Below, one piece after another: positions 44,640-55,870 of a stretch of 64,000 nucleotides of DNA (position 1 is its first letter; each line of letters starts with the position of its first letter). The notes below the pieces were generated by a model. The model saw nothing but the letters and a program-made list of their open reading frames with translations, had not been told where the DNA came from and made no database searches. Where the stretch lies: the NCBI GenBank assembly GCA_028023455.1, contig JAQFVV010012394.1, positions 24,563,934-24,627,933 of the forward strand, read 5' to 3'. The stretch comes from Epiperipatus broadwayi (Eukaryota > Onychophora > Udeonychophora > Euonychophora > Peripatidae). Made by a program: the position numbers and the translations under genes.

Positions 44640-44880
44640 TTGAATGTAATATGTACTGAATGGATTATTGCTTGGGAATTTATAAGAAGTTCAAAGACCA
44701 GAAGTGACAGAGAGAAACTGCAATCCACAGACCATAAGTTTCATAATTTGCCACTCTATTATTGCACTAAATCTCAAGTGCAAATAATAATTGAATTGTT
44801 TCTTGCTTGGGGGTTCATAATAAGTTCACGTATGAAAATGATCAGCTTTGCATTGAATCAAACAAGTCATATTTAGCATT
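44640..44880 (-). repeat. Family E (SINE-like) copy with partial duplication
   Basis: aatttataagaagttcaaag, accagaagtgacagag, ccataagtttcataatttgc, attattgcactaa follows the block order of 55.78-55.87 kb. ttgcttggg-ttcataa-aagttca then recurs at 44.80 kb, suggesting a partial second unit. The apparent plus-strand ORF at 44634-44876 is an accident of the repeat. Confidence 0.46.
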
Positions 44881-45959
44881 CAAATACTGGTAAATTATTA
44901 ATGGAAAGAATGCTGTTGATAAAATCAATAAATGTAATGTTATATATAAGGTAATGTACAAGTGTGGACTGAAATGTGCTTTAAAAAACTGAATTCTTAA
45001 ACATAAGATACTAAATAAAAATTATTTTATTTTGCAGATAAATTTAAATATGTATTTGCAGATCATTCATTTACACACAGCAGAAGTTTTTATTATTATA
45101 TTATCAAGCTGGTAGTTTGATAGTATAATAATAAAGTAAAAAAAATCGTGGCTAGAGGAAAGGTATATTAGATCAAAAAGGTTCAATAGCTTCTAGAGGA
45201 AAGATATATCAGATTCAAAAGGTTCAAATACAACTATTCAATAATCCAAAAAGTTCTTCACTGATGAAAGGCATAAACTAGAAGCTATTTATGAATATTT
45301 CATTATGAATGCATTCAATAAGGATTTATTAAGCACTACCATGTGGCATCTACTAATTACTAAAGCTTGTATTAGATGACATAAAAATAATGAAAATAGA
45401 AGAATTTTCTAATGAAAAGCCATATGTTAACTAAGATTGTGGGATATCTTTTTGATCATGTGATATATTGTTGATTTTGTAATGGAAATATTTGTTCTGA
45501 CAATGGTTTTATTTTGTGTGTGGAAAATGATGTGAGGAAAAGAAAAATCAAAGAGACGGATTTTATAAATATGATAAATAATTTATTAAATAATTGTTAT
45601 AATTGTGTAAACATGCACAATTTATGGGTACCATGGTTATTCACATGGTAATGTTATTGTTATGTGATATTAATGAGATTTTGTATTTTTTTAAATTCTA
45701 TATGTAAATTGCTATTCAGAAAGGCAGCTATTAGCTATCATTTTTATTTATTTATTGGTATATTGTAAATTGTAAAATTAGTTATAGTTTTATTATTTAT
45801 TATTTTGTTTGATATTATATATTTTTCTGAAATATCTACCATGTTATTTTTAATAATATATTTCCTTGTTATGTGTGAATGGCTTTGAATTTATAAGATT
45901 AATTAAAATTTACAATAGGACTGAATTTCTAAAAGTTTGTTAAATGCCTTTATTTAAGT
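44881..45959. repeat. AT-rich spacer with a 41-bp tandem duplication
   Basis: Mostly unassigned AT-rich DNA. At 45153-45228 the unit tagaggaaaggtatattaga, tcaaaaaggttcaa is repeated once as tagaggaaagatatatcaga, ttcaaaaggttcaa. Confidence 0.6.
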
Positions 45960-46930
45960 TACATTTTGATATCAAATTTAAAATTTGTTTTTAGAACTTC
46001 AATATGTTTTAAGTTAGTCCCACAAGAGGATAGAGTAGAGATGTGTTTTGTTCAATTGAAAGCGTGAGTAAAGTTATGACAACATTTTAAAATCAAGATT
46101 TAATAGATTTACATTCAATATAACTTGTTGAAATTTGGTACATTTTTTTATAAGTCAAAGTGATACTGTATTATAATATTTTAGATAGCTGATCTAGTTT
46201 TTTAGATATGGAACACTGGATGGGAAAATTTTGAATATTTTGATATCAAATTTAAAAATTGTTTTTACAACTTCAATATTTTTTAAATAATACATGTGAT
46301 TTTCTTGGTTTCAGTTATAAGCTTGATTTAAGTTAGAATAAAATAAAGTTAATTTACATTTTAGTTTTGTTAAGCTATTTTTTTAAAAAAAAAATTCAAA
46401 CAAAAAGACAAAATGTCAAATATTTTTTAAGAGAAAGGATGTTTTCATAATTTCAGTTACATAATGCTTTATAATACACATATATAATTATGTATACATA
46501 GTAAATTACATAAAAATTATACATATTAACTTATTGCAAAAATATCTAGTGATATATATATATAAACTATAAGTATCAAATTGATTTAAAGTAAAATCAT
46601 ACATATTGAGTACAGTTTATCTACAATGCAGTTTTGGTAAGCATTTATAAAAAATAAACATTTCCATTCAAAAGCAAAAATGTCACACACTTTTCACTTA
46701 AAATGATATTTTCATATCTTAAATTATTTAATGATTTATTATACATATTATATACACATACTAAATATGGTATATACATAAGGGATATATGTACTAACTT
46801 ATAATAGAAATATCTAGTGATTTATTATACACATATTATGTACACATATTGAAGATGATATACATAAGGAATATATATATTAACTTATAGGAAGTATTTA
46901 GTGATATAAATTAGCTATAAATACCAAGTT
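45960..46930. repeat. Degraded tandem/dispersed direct repeats
   Basis: attttgatatcaaatttaaa, ttgttttta-aacttcaata occurs at about 45963 and 46237 (spacing near 274). acttat-g-a-aaatatcta, gtgat occurs at about 46529, 46797 and 46885. The region looks like an old satellite-like block. Confidence 0.6.
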
Positions 46931-47099
46931 GATTTAAAATACAATATAGTTTTACATTTTTATTTATTTTGCCAATAATAAAAATTCAAAATAAATGGAA
47001 ATAACATTTTTTTAATATTAAAAAATGCTTTTATTTATTTTGTACTCAGAAAGGCAAAAAAATAATTGTTTTTCAATCACAATTGAGATTTTTCGATTT

Positions 47100-47214
47100 A
47101 ACTTGAAATAAGAGCATGGGGTGGTTGAGAAATTAATTAAGTCAATCCCTATTTTTTATAACAAGGGATTGACTTAATTAATTTCTGGAACGACCTATGC
47201 TTTTATTTCAAATT
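47100..47214. repeat. Tight hairpin, 51-bp arms and 13-base loop
   Basis: The arms 47100-47150 and 47164-47214 pair at about 43 of 51 positions. The inner 23 bp (agaaattaattaagtcaatc, cct) are perfect. The short loop makes this more hairpin-RNA-like than most MITEs here. No flanking duplication is seen. Confidence 0.86.
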
Positions 47215-48544
47215 AAAACTAAAAACTCTGGTAACCTTATATTTATTTGTTTTCAATAGCAACAGCACCATTGAGCGGTGTGGATAATCAGACGGTGTAT
47301 TACCAAAAAAAAATTTTCTCTATTTTTTTCAAAATAGCATATTAATTATACTTTGCTTTGAAAGCTCATTGGTGAAGTTAGAAATATCAAGATTAAATAT
47401 CAGGCTTAGCACTTTCAAGGTCTTTTAACTTCATACTCATAGCCAAAGAGTTAGAAACATTATGAAGTTATTGATATATGCTAATATATGCAAATTAATC
47501 TATTCTTTTGTTGTTGTTGTTTTAAAATGAATGGTGTAATAGATAGTTGTAATAGATTAATGCAAAAAATTAAGACATATAATTACATAGGTGATAAGTG
47601 CTTGTTTTCAAATACTGAAAATAATTGCAAGTATAATATTGTAGAAAAATTTATTTTTGACAGTATATTTGAAAATAGCTTGGATTTTTTAAAAAAAATT
47701 TATTTATAAGGTATTTTTGGGTAAGCAATTTATAAATAAATATAAGAAATTTCTGTTTTCCATATAAACAATTCCTTTAGAATATTGATTGTGTTACAAA
47801 AAACCCATAATATTGTGAATTTGATTGATAAAACATTCAAATTTGGTAGACATTTTGATTTTGAATAAAGGAGATTCGGTTAAAAACTATAAAATGAAAA
47901 TGTAACCCATAATTATGGATCCTAAAAAATCTTTACTTATGCTTTCTGATATAAAGTACGATGATATGTGGTATATAAAAAAATCGTTTTAATAAGGAAA
48001 TGTATTAAAAAGGGATAAAGATGGAAGATTATGTTTAATGTATATATCAATGTAGAGAAAAAGTTTGTCAACAACATAGAAAATTAAATTATTCTGTGAA
48101 CTCAATGAGAATGAAATTTATTATCTCTATCTTTAGACCTTATTTAAATAAATTGTTTAATAAAAAAAGTATTTAAAATATTTAGCCATCAGCTGCTTTT
48201 ATGCTAAGTATTTTTGGAAATTTGAAAAAGCATAAAAAAAGTTTACCTGTTTGGCTGAAGTTAGATTTTGAAGATTGTATTAGCAGCAGGTTATGTAGAA
48301 AAGATTTTTCAGGAAGAGTTAGGTTTTGACAAACATAAAATTTCATTTTTATTTGATCTGGTTAAATAAATTAATAAGTTAGTAAGTTGGTTTTGAATGT
48401 TAATAAATTGTTTATTTGGATAATGCGGAATTCATTGGGTTTAGAAAAAAATTGATTCAAAAATTATCATTATTTATATGATAAAAAAAATATAAGTTTA
48501 AATGTTTGTTTATTGATTAAAATTTGATAGCAACTTTTTAAAAT
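47215..48544. other. Unassigned region with traces of coding
   Basis: ORF 47488-47709 shows no motif. Around 48.19-48.33 kb a plus-strand frame reads SAAFMLSIFGNLKKHKKSLP, then VWLKLDFEDCISSRLCRKDF, protein-like but unassigned. Probably an old mobile-element relic. Confidence 0.35.
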
Positions 48545-49170
48545 TCATCATCATCAACAACCATTATCAATCCACTGCAGAATGAAGGTCTCTCCAAGTT
48601 TAATCCATCTTCTCCAATCTTTAGCTTCTCTTCTGCACGTCACTCCTGCACACTTTCTTATTTCATCCATCCATCTCACATGTGGTCTATTTCTGGGTCT
48701 TTTACAGTCTTTTGAAATCCAGTTTAAGATTTCAATTGTCCATCTATTGTCATTTCTTCTAGCAATGTGTCCAGCCCAACTCCATTTCAGTTTTTTATTT
48801 TTTTCAATGAGGTCAGTAACACCTGTTTGTTCTCTTACCCATATATTGCATTTTCGATCTCTTCTTGTTACTCTATCATGCATCTTTCCATACTTCTTTG
48901 AGTGGTCTGAAGTCTCTGTATTACTCTTCTATTAAGTGTCAAAGTCTCAGATCTATACACATTTATTAAAAACCTTCCTTTTCAAACACATAGACATATT
49001 TCTTTTTAGTATCAAGTTATTTCTACCAAAAGCATTCCAACCAAGTTTAATTCTATGATTAATTTTATCCATTACATTTCCATCTGTATTAATAATCTGA
49101 CCAAGATATTTGTAGCTGTTAACTTCTAAAATTATTTGGTATAAAATGAAAAAAGATTGACACATGGGAT
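48545..49170 (-). mobile_element. RTE-type LINE 3' fragment, best preserved copy
   Basis: Minus-strand frames 49165-48953 (NSYKYLGQIINTDGNVMDKI, MCLKRKVFNKCV) and 48883-48554 (WSWAGHIARRNDNRWTIEIL, NWISKDCKRPRNRPHVRWMD, LGETFILQWIDNGC) cover the thumb and the C-terminal region of an RTE-like RT. WAGHxxRxxDNRW is the hallmark. A frameshift lies near 48.9 kb. The 3' end carries gatgatgatgaa. The plus-strand ORF 48582-48935 is a shadow. Confidence 0.9.
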
Positions 49171-49289
49171 TAATAGTCTTAGATATTGTATGTAGTTACA
49201 TGTTGGAATATTATGAAGAGAATATGTAAAGAAAATTTTCCTAATTAGGTATTAAAGGTTACTTTACATATATTTGTATTTGGAACTTC

Positions 49290-49735
49290 ATAAGAATTTC
49301 GTTTTTTATTCCATAATCATTCTTGATTGAACATCAGAAAAGGAAGGCTGGATCTTTAAATGGTGAACCTATATTTTGAGTTGTTGACAAGTCCAATCTA
49401 CTTAACCATTTTCATATATTTTCTGTGAGTCAATTTGTCTTGTAATATCTGTGTAGTAATATATGAAAGAACAGAAACATTGCAAAGAAACAGACTTGAA
49501 TGTACCAGTAATATTTTTCAGGATAATATCCAGAACTTTAGTATGCACATTTTTTCTCCAAACAGAGGCACAGTATTCACCAGTAAAACATTCTAGTGCT
49601 AAGTAAAGAGTTCATAAAGGTCTTTCATATCAGCCTTAATTAGTTCCAACCTGTTTTTTAATTAGGTTATTTTTAGAAATTGGTTTCAAATTAGACAAAA
49701 AAACTGAGAAAAATAAATTAAACTATTATAAAAAA
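49290..49735 (-). mobile_element. Jockey/CR1-like LINE, C-terminal part (split by RTE insertion)
   Basis: The minus strand at about 49.51-49.60 kb reads GEYCASVWRKNVHTKVLDII, then KNITGT, the conserved post-RT block (EYC-P-W, HT-KLD, ITGT) of a common invertebrate LINE class. It continues the RT at 49975-51420. Frames are broken on both sides. Confidence 0.78.
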
Positions 49736-49739
49736 TTAT

Positions 49740-49972
49740 TCATAAATAGTATAGGATATTGCTAGAAGAAATCATAATAGATGTACAATTGAAATCTTAA
49801 ATTGGATTTCAAGAGATTGTAAAAGACCCAGAAAGAGACCACATGTGAGATGAATGAATGAAATAAGAAAGTGTGCAAGGGTGATGGAGAAAAAAAGTTA
49901 AAGATCAGAGAAGATGGTTTGAACTTGGAGAGACCTTCATCCTGAAGTGAATTGATAATGGTTGATGATGAT
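49740..49972 (+). mobile_element. RTE-type LINE 3' fragment nested in another LINE
   Basis: ttgctagaagaaatcataat, agattgtaaaagacccagaa, agagaccacatgtgagatga, ggagagaccttcatcct and gatgatgatgaagaag match the RTE 3' end and GAT tail. It lies between two halves of the Jockey/CR1-like LINE in opposite orientation, so it inserted later. The minus-strand ORF 49762-49995 is a shadow. Confidence 0.88.
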
Positions 49973-49974
49973 GA

Positions 49975-51420
49975 AGAAGATTGTGTTTCAGTCAATTGCT
50001 GTAAAAGATTTCATTCAGATTATGATAAGTTTACCTGTAGAGTATGTTATCTTTGTTGGATTAAGAATGACAACTCATTCCTTGAAAAAAATATTCCAAC
50101 TTTTTAATTCCTTATTGGTATTTCTAGAAAGGAACTTTTTGTGTCAAGTCAAAGCAATGACATTAATGTAAATGAATTTTCTGCATTCTATTTTTAGAAG
50201 ATCACTGATGAATATATTAAATCATATAGATGAATGAAACCATTCTGTAAAATTTTTGTATTAAATTGATATATTTAATGTCAGCTGATTTTTTGCTATT
50301 GAAGAGCATTTTGTCAAGTAAATTAATGGGCTACCTTCATTAAAGCATTTTAGAAACTTCTTAAAGACAACTTTTCCAAATAGAATCATAAGTTGAAGTT
50401 ACATCAATAGAGACAGCATCAGTCTGGGATTTATTTTGAAAACATTTTTTAATGTGAATTATTTTGAAAACATTTTTTAATGTGAATTACTAAACATAAA
50501 ACATTTTCAAAAACAGCTCCTCTCTGCCTAAACTCATTCTGTGTTATAGGAAGATGACTCAATTTGGTGGGAAATTCTTAATATAATTCAAAGAAGCTTG
50601 TAAGGTATAAATAATAATGATATTGGGTGATTACTTTTTGGTTATTGCTGGATATATTTGGTTTTAAAACTACCATAGTTGTACATTTATGTCATGCTTT
50701 TGAAATAGTTTCTGTATGGATGTTACTGAATAGTTTTCCAAACACAGTTTGGTTTTGGATCCTAATTGTTTTAAGGAATTCTGTTTATATGCTGTCTATC
50801 CCTGGTGTCTTTCTTGCTTTAAGACATTCAGGTGGAAGTACACAATGACCAACATCTAATGCTTTTATCAGGTTGATCTTAGAGGAATGTTATGAAACAG
50901 AAGATTGCAATTCTGATTTAATGAAGCTGTTTTTAATTCTCTCAATCTTAGATTTATAATTCTGATGTTTGAGATTGGTGACTTCATTACCAGTGCTTTT
51001 AAAGCTTACTTTTACATCCACCAAACTTATATAAAAATGATTTGGTTTTATGACTAGATCTTATAAAATTTTGTTTTATCATAGTCTTTCTTTCTTTCTT
51101 TTTCTTTTCTAGCAGCATCAAGTGATTTGATAAGTTTATCAGCATTTTACAGATCATAGACAAATATTGGCTGTAAAGAGAATGCTGACTTTATTCCAAC
51201 ATGGAAAAAAAATTGATTCAGTATTCTCAAAGAATGAATCCTCTTCCATGTATTATTATGAATTTGTTTGGCCTGTCATGGTAATAAGGAACTACAAAAA
51301 TTCTCTTAATATTCTTTTCAATATATCCAGTATATTGACTTCATTCAACTTTCTTTAATTTTTCTCTCAGAACAGAAAACAACATTCAACTATGAGAATG
51401 TGAATTCCAAGAAGAATGTT
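49975..51420 (-). mobile_element. Jockey/CR1-like LINE, reverse transcriptase part, decayed
   Basis: On the minus strand from 51.4 kb down: FFPCWNKVSILFTANICL (usual Y-PCW-EE before the RT), CLKARKTPGIDSI (about 50.80 kb), NEFRQRGAVF (consensus AGFRxGRS), TDAVSIDVTSTYDSIW (motif A, about 50.42 kb), ECRKFIYINVIALT (motif C where YADD should be, both Asp lost) and LNPTKITYSTGKLI. The order is that of a LINE RT. Loss of the active site shows it is dead. A 28-bp tandem duplication (attttgaaaacattttttaa, 50433-50488) disrupts it. Plus-strand ORFs here are shadows. Confidence 0.8.
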
Positions 51421-52624
51421 ATGTTGGATATACGGAAAATGATTCAATATCAGTATATCATCAAGTAAAGATGAACCATTTGTTATCATAAAACATAAAT
51501 CATCTTTATCTCTACCTTTCATTTTCCTGAATGAAATATTCTTTCTTGCTTAGCATCGTAAATACATGTGGTGTAAATTCATCCATTCAAAAAAATTCAT
51601 AAACTGCTTGTTTATCATTTGCTTTCTAAAGATTATTATGAAAATTTAAACACATATATATACATGTACAGAAGGAATCGAACGATTTTAAGGGGAAGAT
51701 AAGGCTAGTTTGTATTTTGAAGGGGGGGGGGATAGTTGCAAATATTTTATATAAAAAATTAACTATCTGAATAGTGATTGCAATATAGATTGAACTATCT
51801 TCATTAGAAGTTGATTCAGAAGATGGTTTGAAACAAAAGTAGTTATGCCATGTTTAGAATGCGTTCTATCAAAAATTAATGTAAATCCAGGATTTTAAAG
51901 AAGAAATAAATGAATTATTATAAGAACGATGAGTCTTAAATTAAAATTAAAACAAAAAAGTGTACTAGATAAGGAATTCTATTTTTTATTTGCATATACC
52001 CTGTGCTGAATTGAATTAATTTTATTGTGTTTGAAAATAAAATTTGCACATGAGGTTTTCCACTGTTGCCAACACCTTAGATTCATTTTGATAACATAAC
52101 TCTCTCTTCTGTAATCCTGGTATAGCTATCCTCCCTCCACAATACCTCTAGCATTCATTTTAATGGCTTTTTATTGTGTTTTTCATAGTTTTCTGTCTTT
52201 AACCAGAAGTTCATCAATATGAAGGTTGATTTGAGTGACTGCAAAAAGGCGGTCATCCATCTACTCCATTGATTTGTAAAAATTAAAAAGAATTAGATAA
52301 ACTACACATTATATTTTCTTCTATAAATTAGCAGAAATTTGTACAAGTTGGTAAATTTTTTAAATAGCATGGGTATTTTTTTTTTTTGGCTGGGGCAAAT
52401 TATATAAAGATTGATGAAAGTAAAACTATGGATAATCATTCTTTTATAGATTTCATACTCTGTTTCTATATTAAAATTAGAGTTATGTATTTATTTTTGC
52501 ATAAAATTTTGAATAAGTGAATTTTTCAAATCTAGTTCAATCTTTAAAAAAAAAAAAGGAAAATTCTACATTATGTATTACATAGTAGAGATGTCTGCCC
52601 ATCTCTTGTATATGTATTAAATGG
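51421..52624. other. Unassigned region
   Basis: The left edge may include more of the LINE 5' region. A G10 run lies near 51722-51731. No gene or repeat family recognised. Confidence 0.4.
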
Positions 52625-53060
52625 ATTGTGTTCTTTACATGAGGGTTCAGACTGACTTGAGGTCAACATGGGTGTGATGAGAATCTCAGCCTCAGGGTGG
52701 CATTTGAGCATTCAATCATCAGACTTTCAATTGGATGGATGGTTGAAGAGTTGGAGTGTGGAGTTGGATTGAAGTATGAGGATTGGCTATCTTAATATAT
52801 ATCTGAGCACTTATAGCATATATGTGTGTAGAGATGGTAATCTGGACCAACTGATGATTGCTGGCTTGACATGAAATACATATATTGATGATTATTTATC
52901 TTTTCGATATATATATGTGTGTGTGTTCAAGTGTATCAGTGTTATGAGATGGAGAGGAGAGTGGTGGGTCATGTGAAAGTCTGTCGTCATATATCCTATA
53001 TATTACATATATTGACACAGGTATATAATAAGCCTGTATTTCAGTTACTACATTACGTAT
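52625..53060 (+). repeat. Family B repeat, long copy
   Basis: catcagactttcaattggat, ggctatcttaatatatatct, accaactgatgattgctgg, atgaaatacatatattgatg, attatttatcttttcgatat, gagagtggtgggtcatgtga follows the complement of 57.46-57.86 kb in order. The ORFs at 52896-53087 (-) and 52919-53137 (+) overlap it on opposite strands and are not genes. Confidence 0.82.
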
Positions 53061-53524
53061 GTTTTGACTTAAAACAATATTTTTCAAGTTATTCAGTTAT
53101 TCTTAAGCTTTTGTTCTTATATATCCATACAATTTGATAATAATTTAAATTTTGATTTTATTTTCAAAGTACCCAAATCTTTACATATTAATGTAATTGT
53201 GCTTGTTTTTGTAAACTACTATTTGGAAACATTAATTAATTTTAAAAATGAAATTATTAAACTTCTTAACTTACAGTGTACACTATAAACTTTTTTTACA
53301 ACGAATTGAATGTATCATATAACCATAAACAAATGTATGCACAAATTTTTATTTTTTGTTCCCATTGAGAATGCCTTTTTAAATGATAATTCTAAACAAT
53401 ACTCTTTTAATTCCTGAAATAAAGTGAAATACATTAGAAAAATGCACACAAATCCCATAATGTATATTTTGTCAAAACTAAAAACAAATTTGTTTAGATC
53501 ATAATTGAATATGATTTTTTTCTA
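53061..53524. other. Unassigned AT-rich spacer
   Basis: Nothing recognised. Confidence 0.4.
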
Positions 53525-53765
53525 CTGTACAGGTTTTTTCATACCTGCACTTACATATGTAATATATAGGGGTTTAAACTCAGACTTTCATACGACCCTC
53601 AACCATCCATGATATCTCATACTGCTGATACACTTGATCACACACATGTCGAAAAGATAAATAATCGCCAGCATACGTATTTCATGCTAAACCAGCACTT
53701 GTCAGTTGGTCCAGATTATCATCTCCACATATATATATACAATCAAAGCTCAGCTTATATCATAG
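53525..53765 (-). repeat. Family B repeat, minus-strand copy
   Basis: ttacatatgtaatatatagg, ctcagactttcatacgaccc, gtcgaaaagataaataatcg, acgtatttcatgctaaacca and tcagttggtccagattatca match the complement of the 52.8 kb copy. It forms an inverted pair with that copy about 0.5 kb away. Confidence 0.82.
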
Positions 53766-55774
53766 TTTTAAAAATCCATTAATTTGAGTATGAGCCAAAG
53801 GAAATTAAAGTTGATATATACTTTATTAATGGTTATACGATATATTTAATCTTTAAAAAAGAAAAAGAAATTAAGAGCAACCCATAAGTTAAAAACAATA
53901 ATTTCATGTTTAAAGAATCATTATTGATATTTGTGAACGATAATACAATTCTCTTAGTATCTAAAGATTTGAAAGTGAAGCTGGTAATTTAAACTGATGT
54001 CAGTTTGTTATGCATATAAGAACAATAGTGTTAGAATCCTGGATGATCTAGAGAGGTATGGGCAAGCTGAATGGAACTGGTTTAGTTGAAATGCATATCA
54101 TAAAAGCTGTTTACATTAATATCATTTGCTTCTTATTTCTGGAAATTAAGTGAGTTTGTTTAAATAGTAATTTAATATTATATTTCTTTAAGAGTATTTA
54201 TGAGTAAAAGATATTGAAAGTTTACTTTTATTGAAAGACTATTAATTTGGTAACTTTTATCTGAACAAAGGTACAAAGTATTAACTTAGTATTTTAATTA
54301 CTACAATATAAAAATTTCATGGTAATATAAATAAAAATGTATTCTGTATTTTAAATATATTCCTGTTAATAAAATAAATTTGTACAAAAAGTATTTCAGT
54401 ATGCTCAAACCATAGATAATAAAATTAGTCTTTATTTACATCTTCATCAGAGTTAGAGTATAATGAATAGGAAAAAGTTTTATTCTGAAATCTAAAGAAT
54501 TTACAAATCCAAGAAAACTAGGGAACCAGCGATTTTGGACTAATTGTATAATCTATTCTTAGTATATTTAATCTTTAAAAAATTTAAAGTATATGTCATA
54601 AGTTAAGAAATTTAATGATTTTATCTTTAAAGAATAATTATTTGATATACATGAATAGTAATACAAATATTTTAATATCTAAAGATTTGGTTATTATGAA
54701 AATGAAGTCGATAATTTCAACATCTGAATAATTTTTTTAAGGTCTTATTTTTTATTAGGCAGTTTTTTAAAAGCTTTTATTTAATTTAGAAATTCTGTTT
54801 GTTTGTTTTTCATTTTAACTAAAATCTTGTAAGCAATTTTTAACAAATTACTTTTGAACAGAATTTCTCCAAATTTGTACACTTGTTAGGTATCGATGGT
54901 AATGCAGTATTTCAAAGATGTTCAGCCATTTGTCCAATCTAACAGGGTTGTCAGGCTAAATTGCAACCTACATTGATATTGATTTAGAACATTTTCAGTA
55001 ATACATAATAGATGGCAGTATATGCTTTTAAAAATATGCTTTATTGAATTTCATGGGAAATTCACTAAAAAGTTTTACCGTTAATTAAAATGTAAAGAAA
55101 ACGAAATAAAGAAGGAAATCTTAATTTTTCTTGATTGTTGAATTAGCTTTTTTTCTAACTCTGCCTTTACAAACATAAAATTGTAAATGATTTTTAATGC
55201 ATACATTTCAAATGTGGTGGCATTGTTTTGATTGCCATTGTTTAAATTTGCATATAAAAAGTCTATTACAAAATATCTGACTGTTAAAAAATAAAATATA
55301 TATAATATTTTATAAAAAGTACTTTTATTAAATTTGATCAGTAATGCACGAAAAAACAAAAAAAAAACATTTTTTTTATTGTTATATGTAACTTGAACAA
55401 TTTTGGTTGCTATAGATAACTTAAAATAAACCAAAATTATATTCTAAGAAAAATATTATTTTTTGCTTTTTAGTGCTTTACTTTTCAAATTACTGTGTTT
55501 TTTATAAAATATTTTTTACAAGAATATTTTAAAACAAAATGTACCCAAATTTAACATTATATTTTTTTACAAGATATATTTAAATTAATTTTACTTCGTT
55601 AATCCTTATTTAGAATAAAATAGTCTAGTTTATGCTTGTATTTGTTTATGTTCATTAGTTAATATCAATTTTTAGAAGATTATGAATAGCATCTTATCAG
55701 AATTGGTACCATGTATTTAGTTTTTTTCAGGCTCTTTCATTAACATAAATATTCAAATTGTTCATTGTTCAGAA
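53766..55774. other. Unassigned AT-rich region, 2 kb
   Basis: The minus-strand ORF at 55081-55434 (117 codons) is Phe/Ile/Lys/Asn-rich, as AT-rich DNA yields, and shows no motif. 53.95-54.0 and 54.68-54.72 kb share loose similarity (tatctaaagatttg-aa-tga), a possible old duplication (about 53.81-54.0 and 54.56-54.72 kb). Confidence 0.4.
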
Positions 55775-55870
55775 ATTCATAAGAAGTTTGAGCACTGGAA
55801 ATACAGGTCTGGATTGAGATCAGTGAACTTTAAGTTCCTGAGTCTATCATTATACCATTGAGCCAAAATC
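55775..55870 (-). repeat. Family E (tRNA-derived SINE-like) copy
   Basis: The minus strand reads ttggctcaatggtataatga, an A-box-like start, then aagttcactgatctcaatcc, a weak B box. The full block order matches 44.67 and 63.06 kb. Confidence 0.58.

Noticed and set aside
48582-48935. 117-codon plus-strand ORF
   Set aside because: Antisense to the RTE C-terminus, which has recognisable motifs (WAGHIARRNDNRW) on the minus strand.
55081-55434. 117-codon minus-strand ORF
   Set aside because: Composition (Phe, Ile, Lys, Asn, Tyr) is what random AT-rich DNA yields. No motif, no neighbouring coding signal and low CpG.
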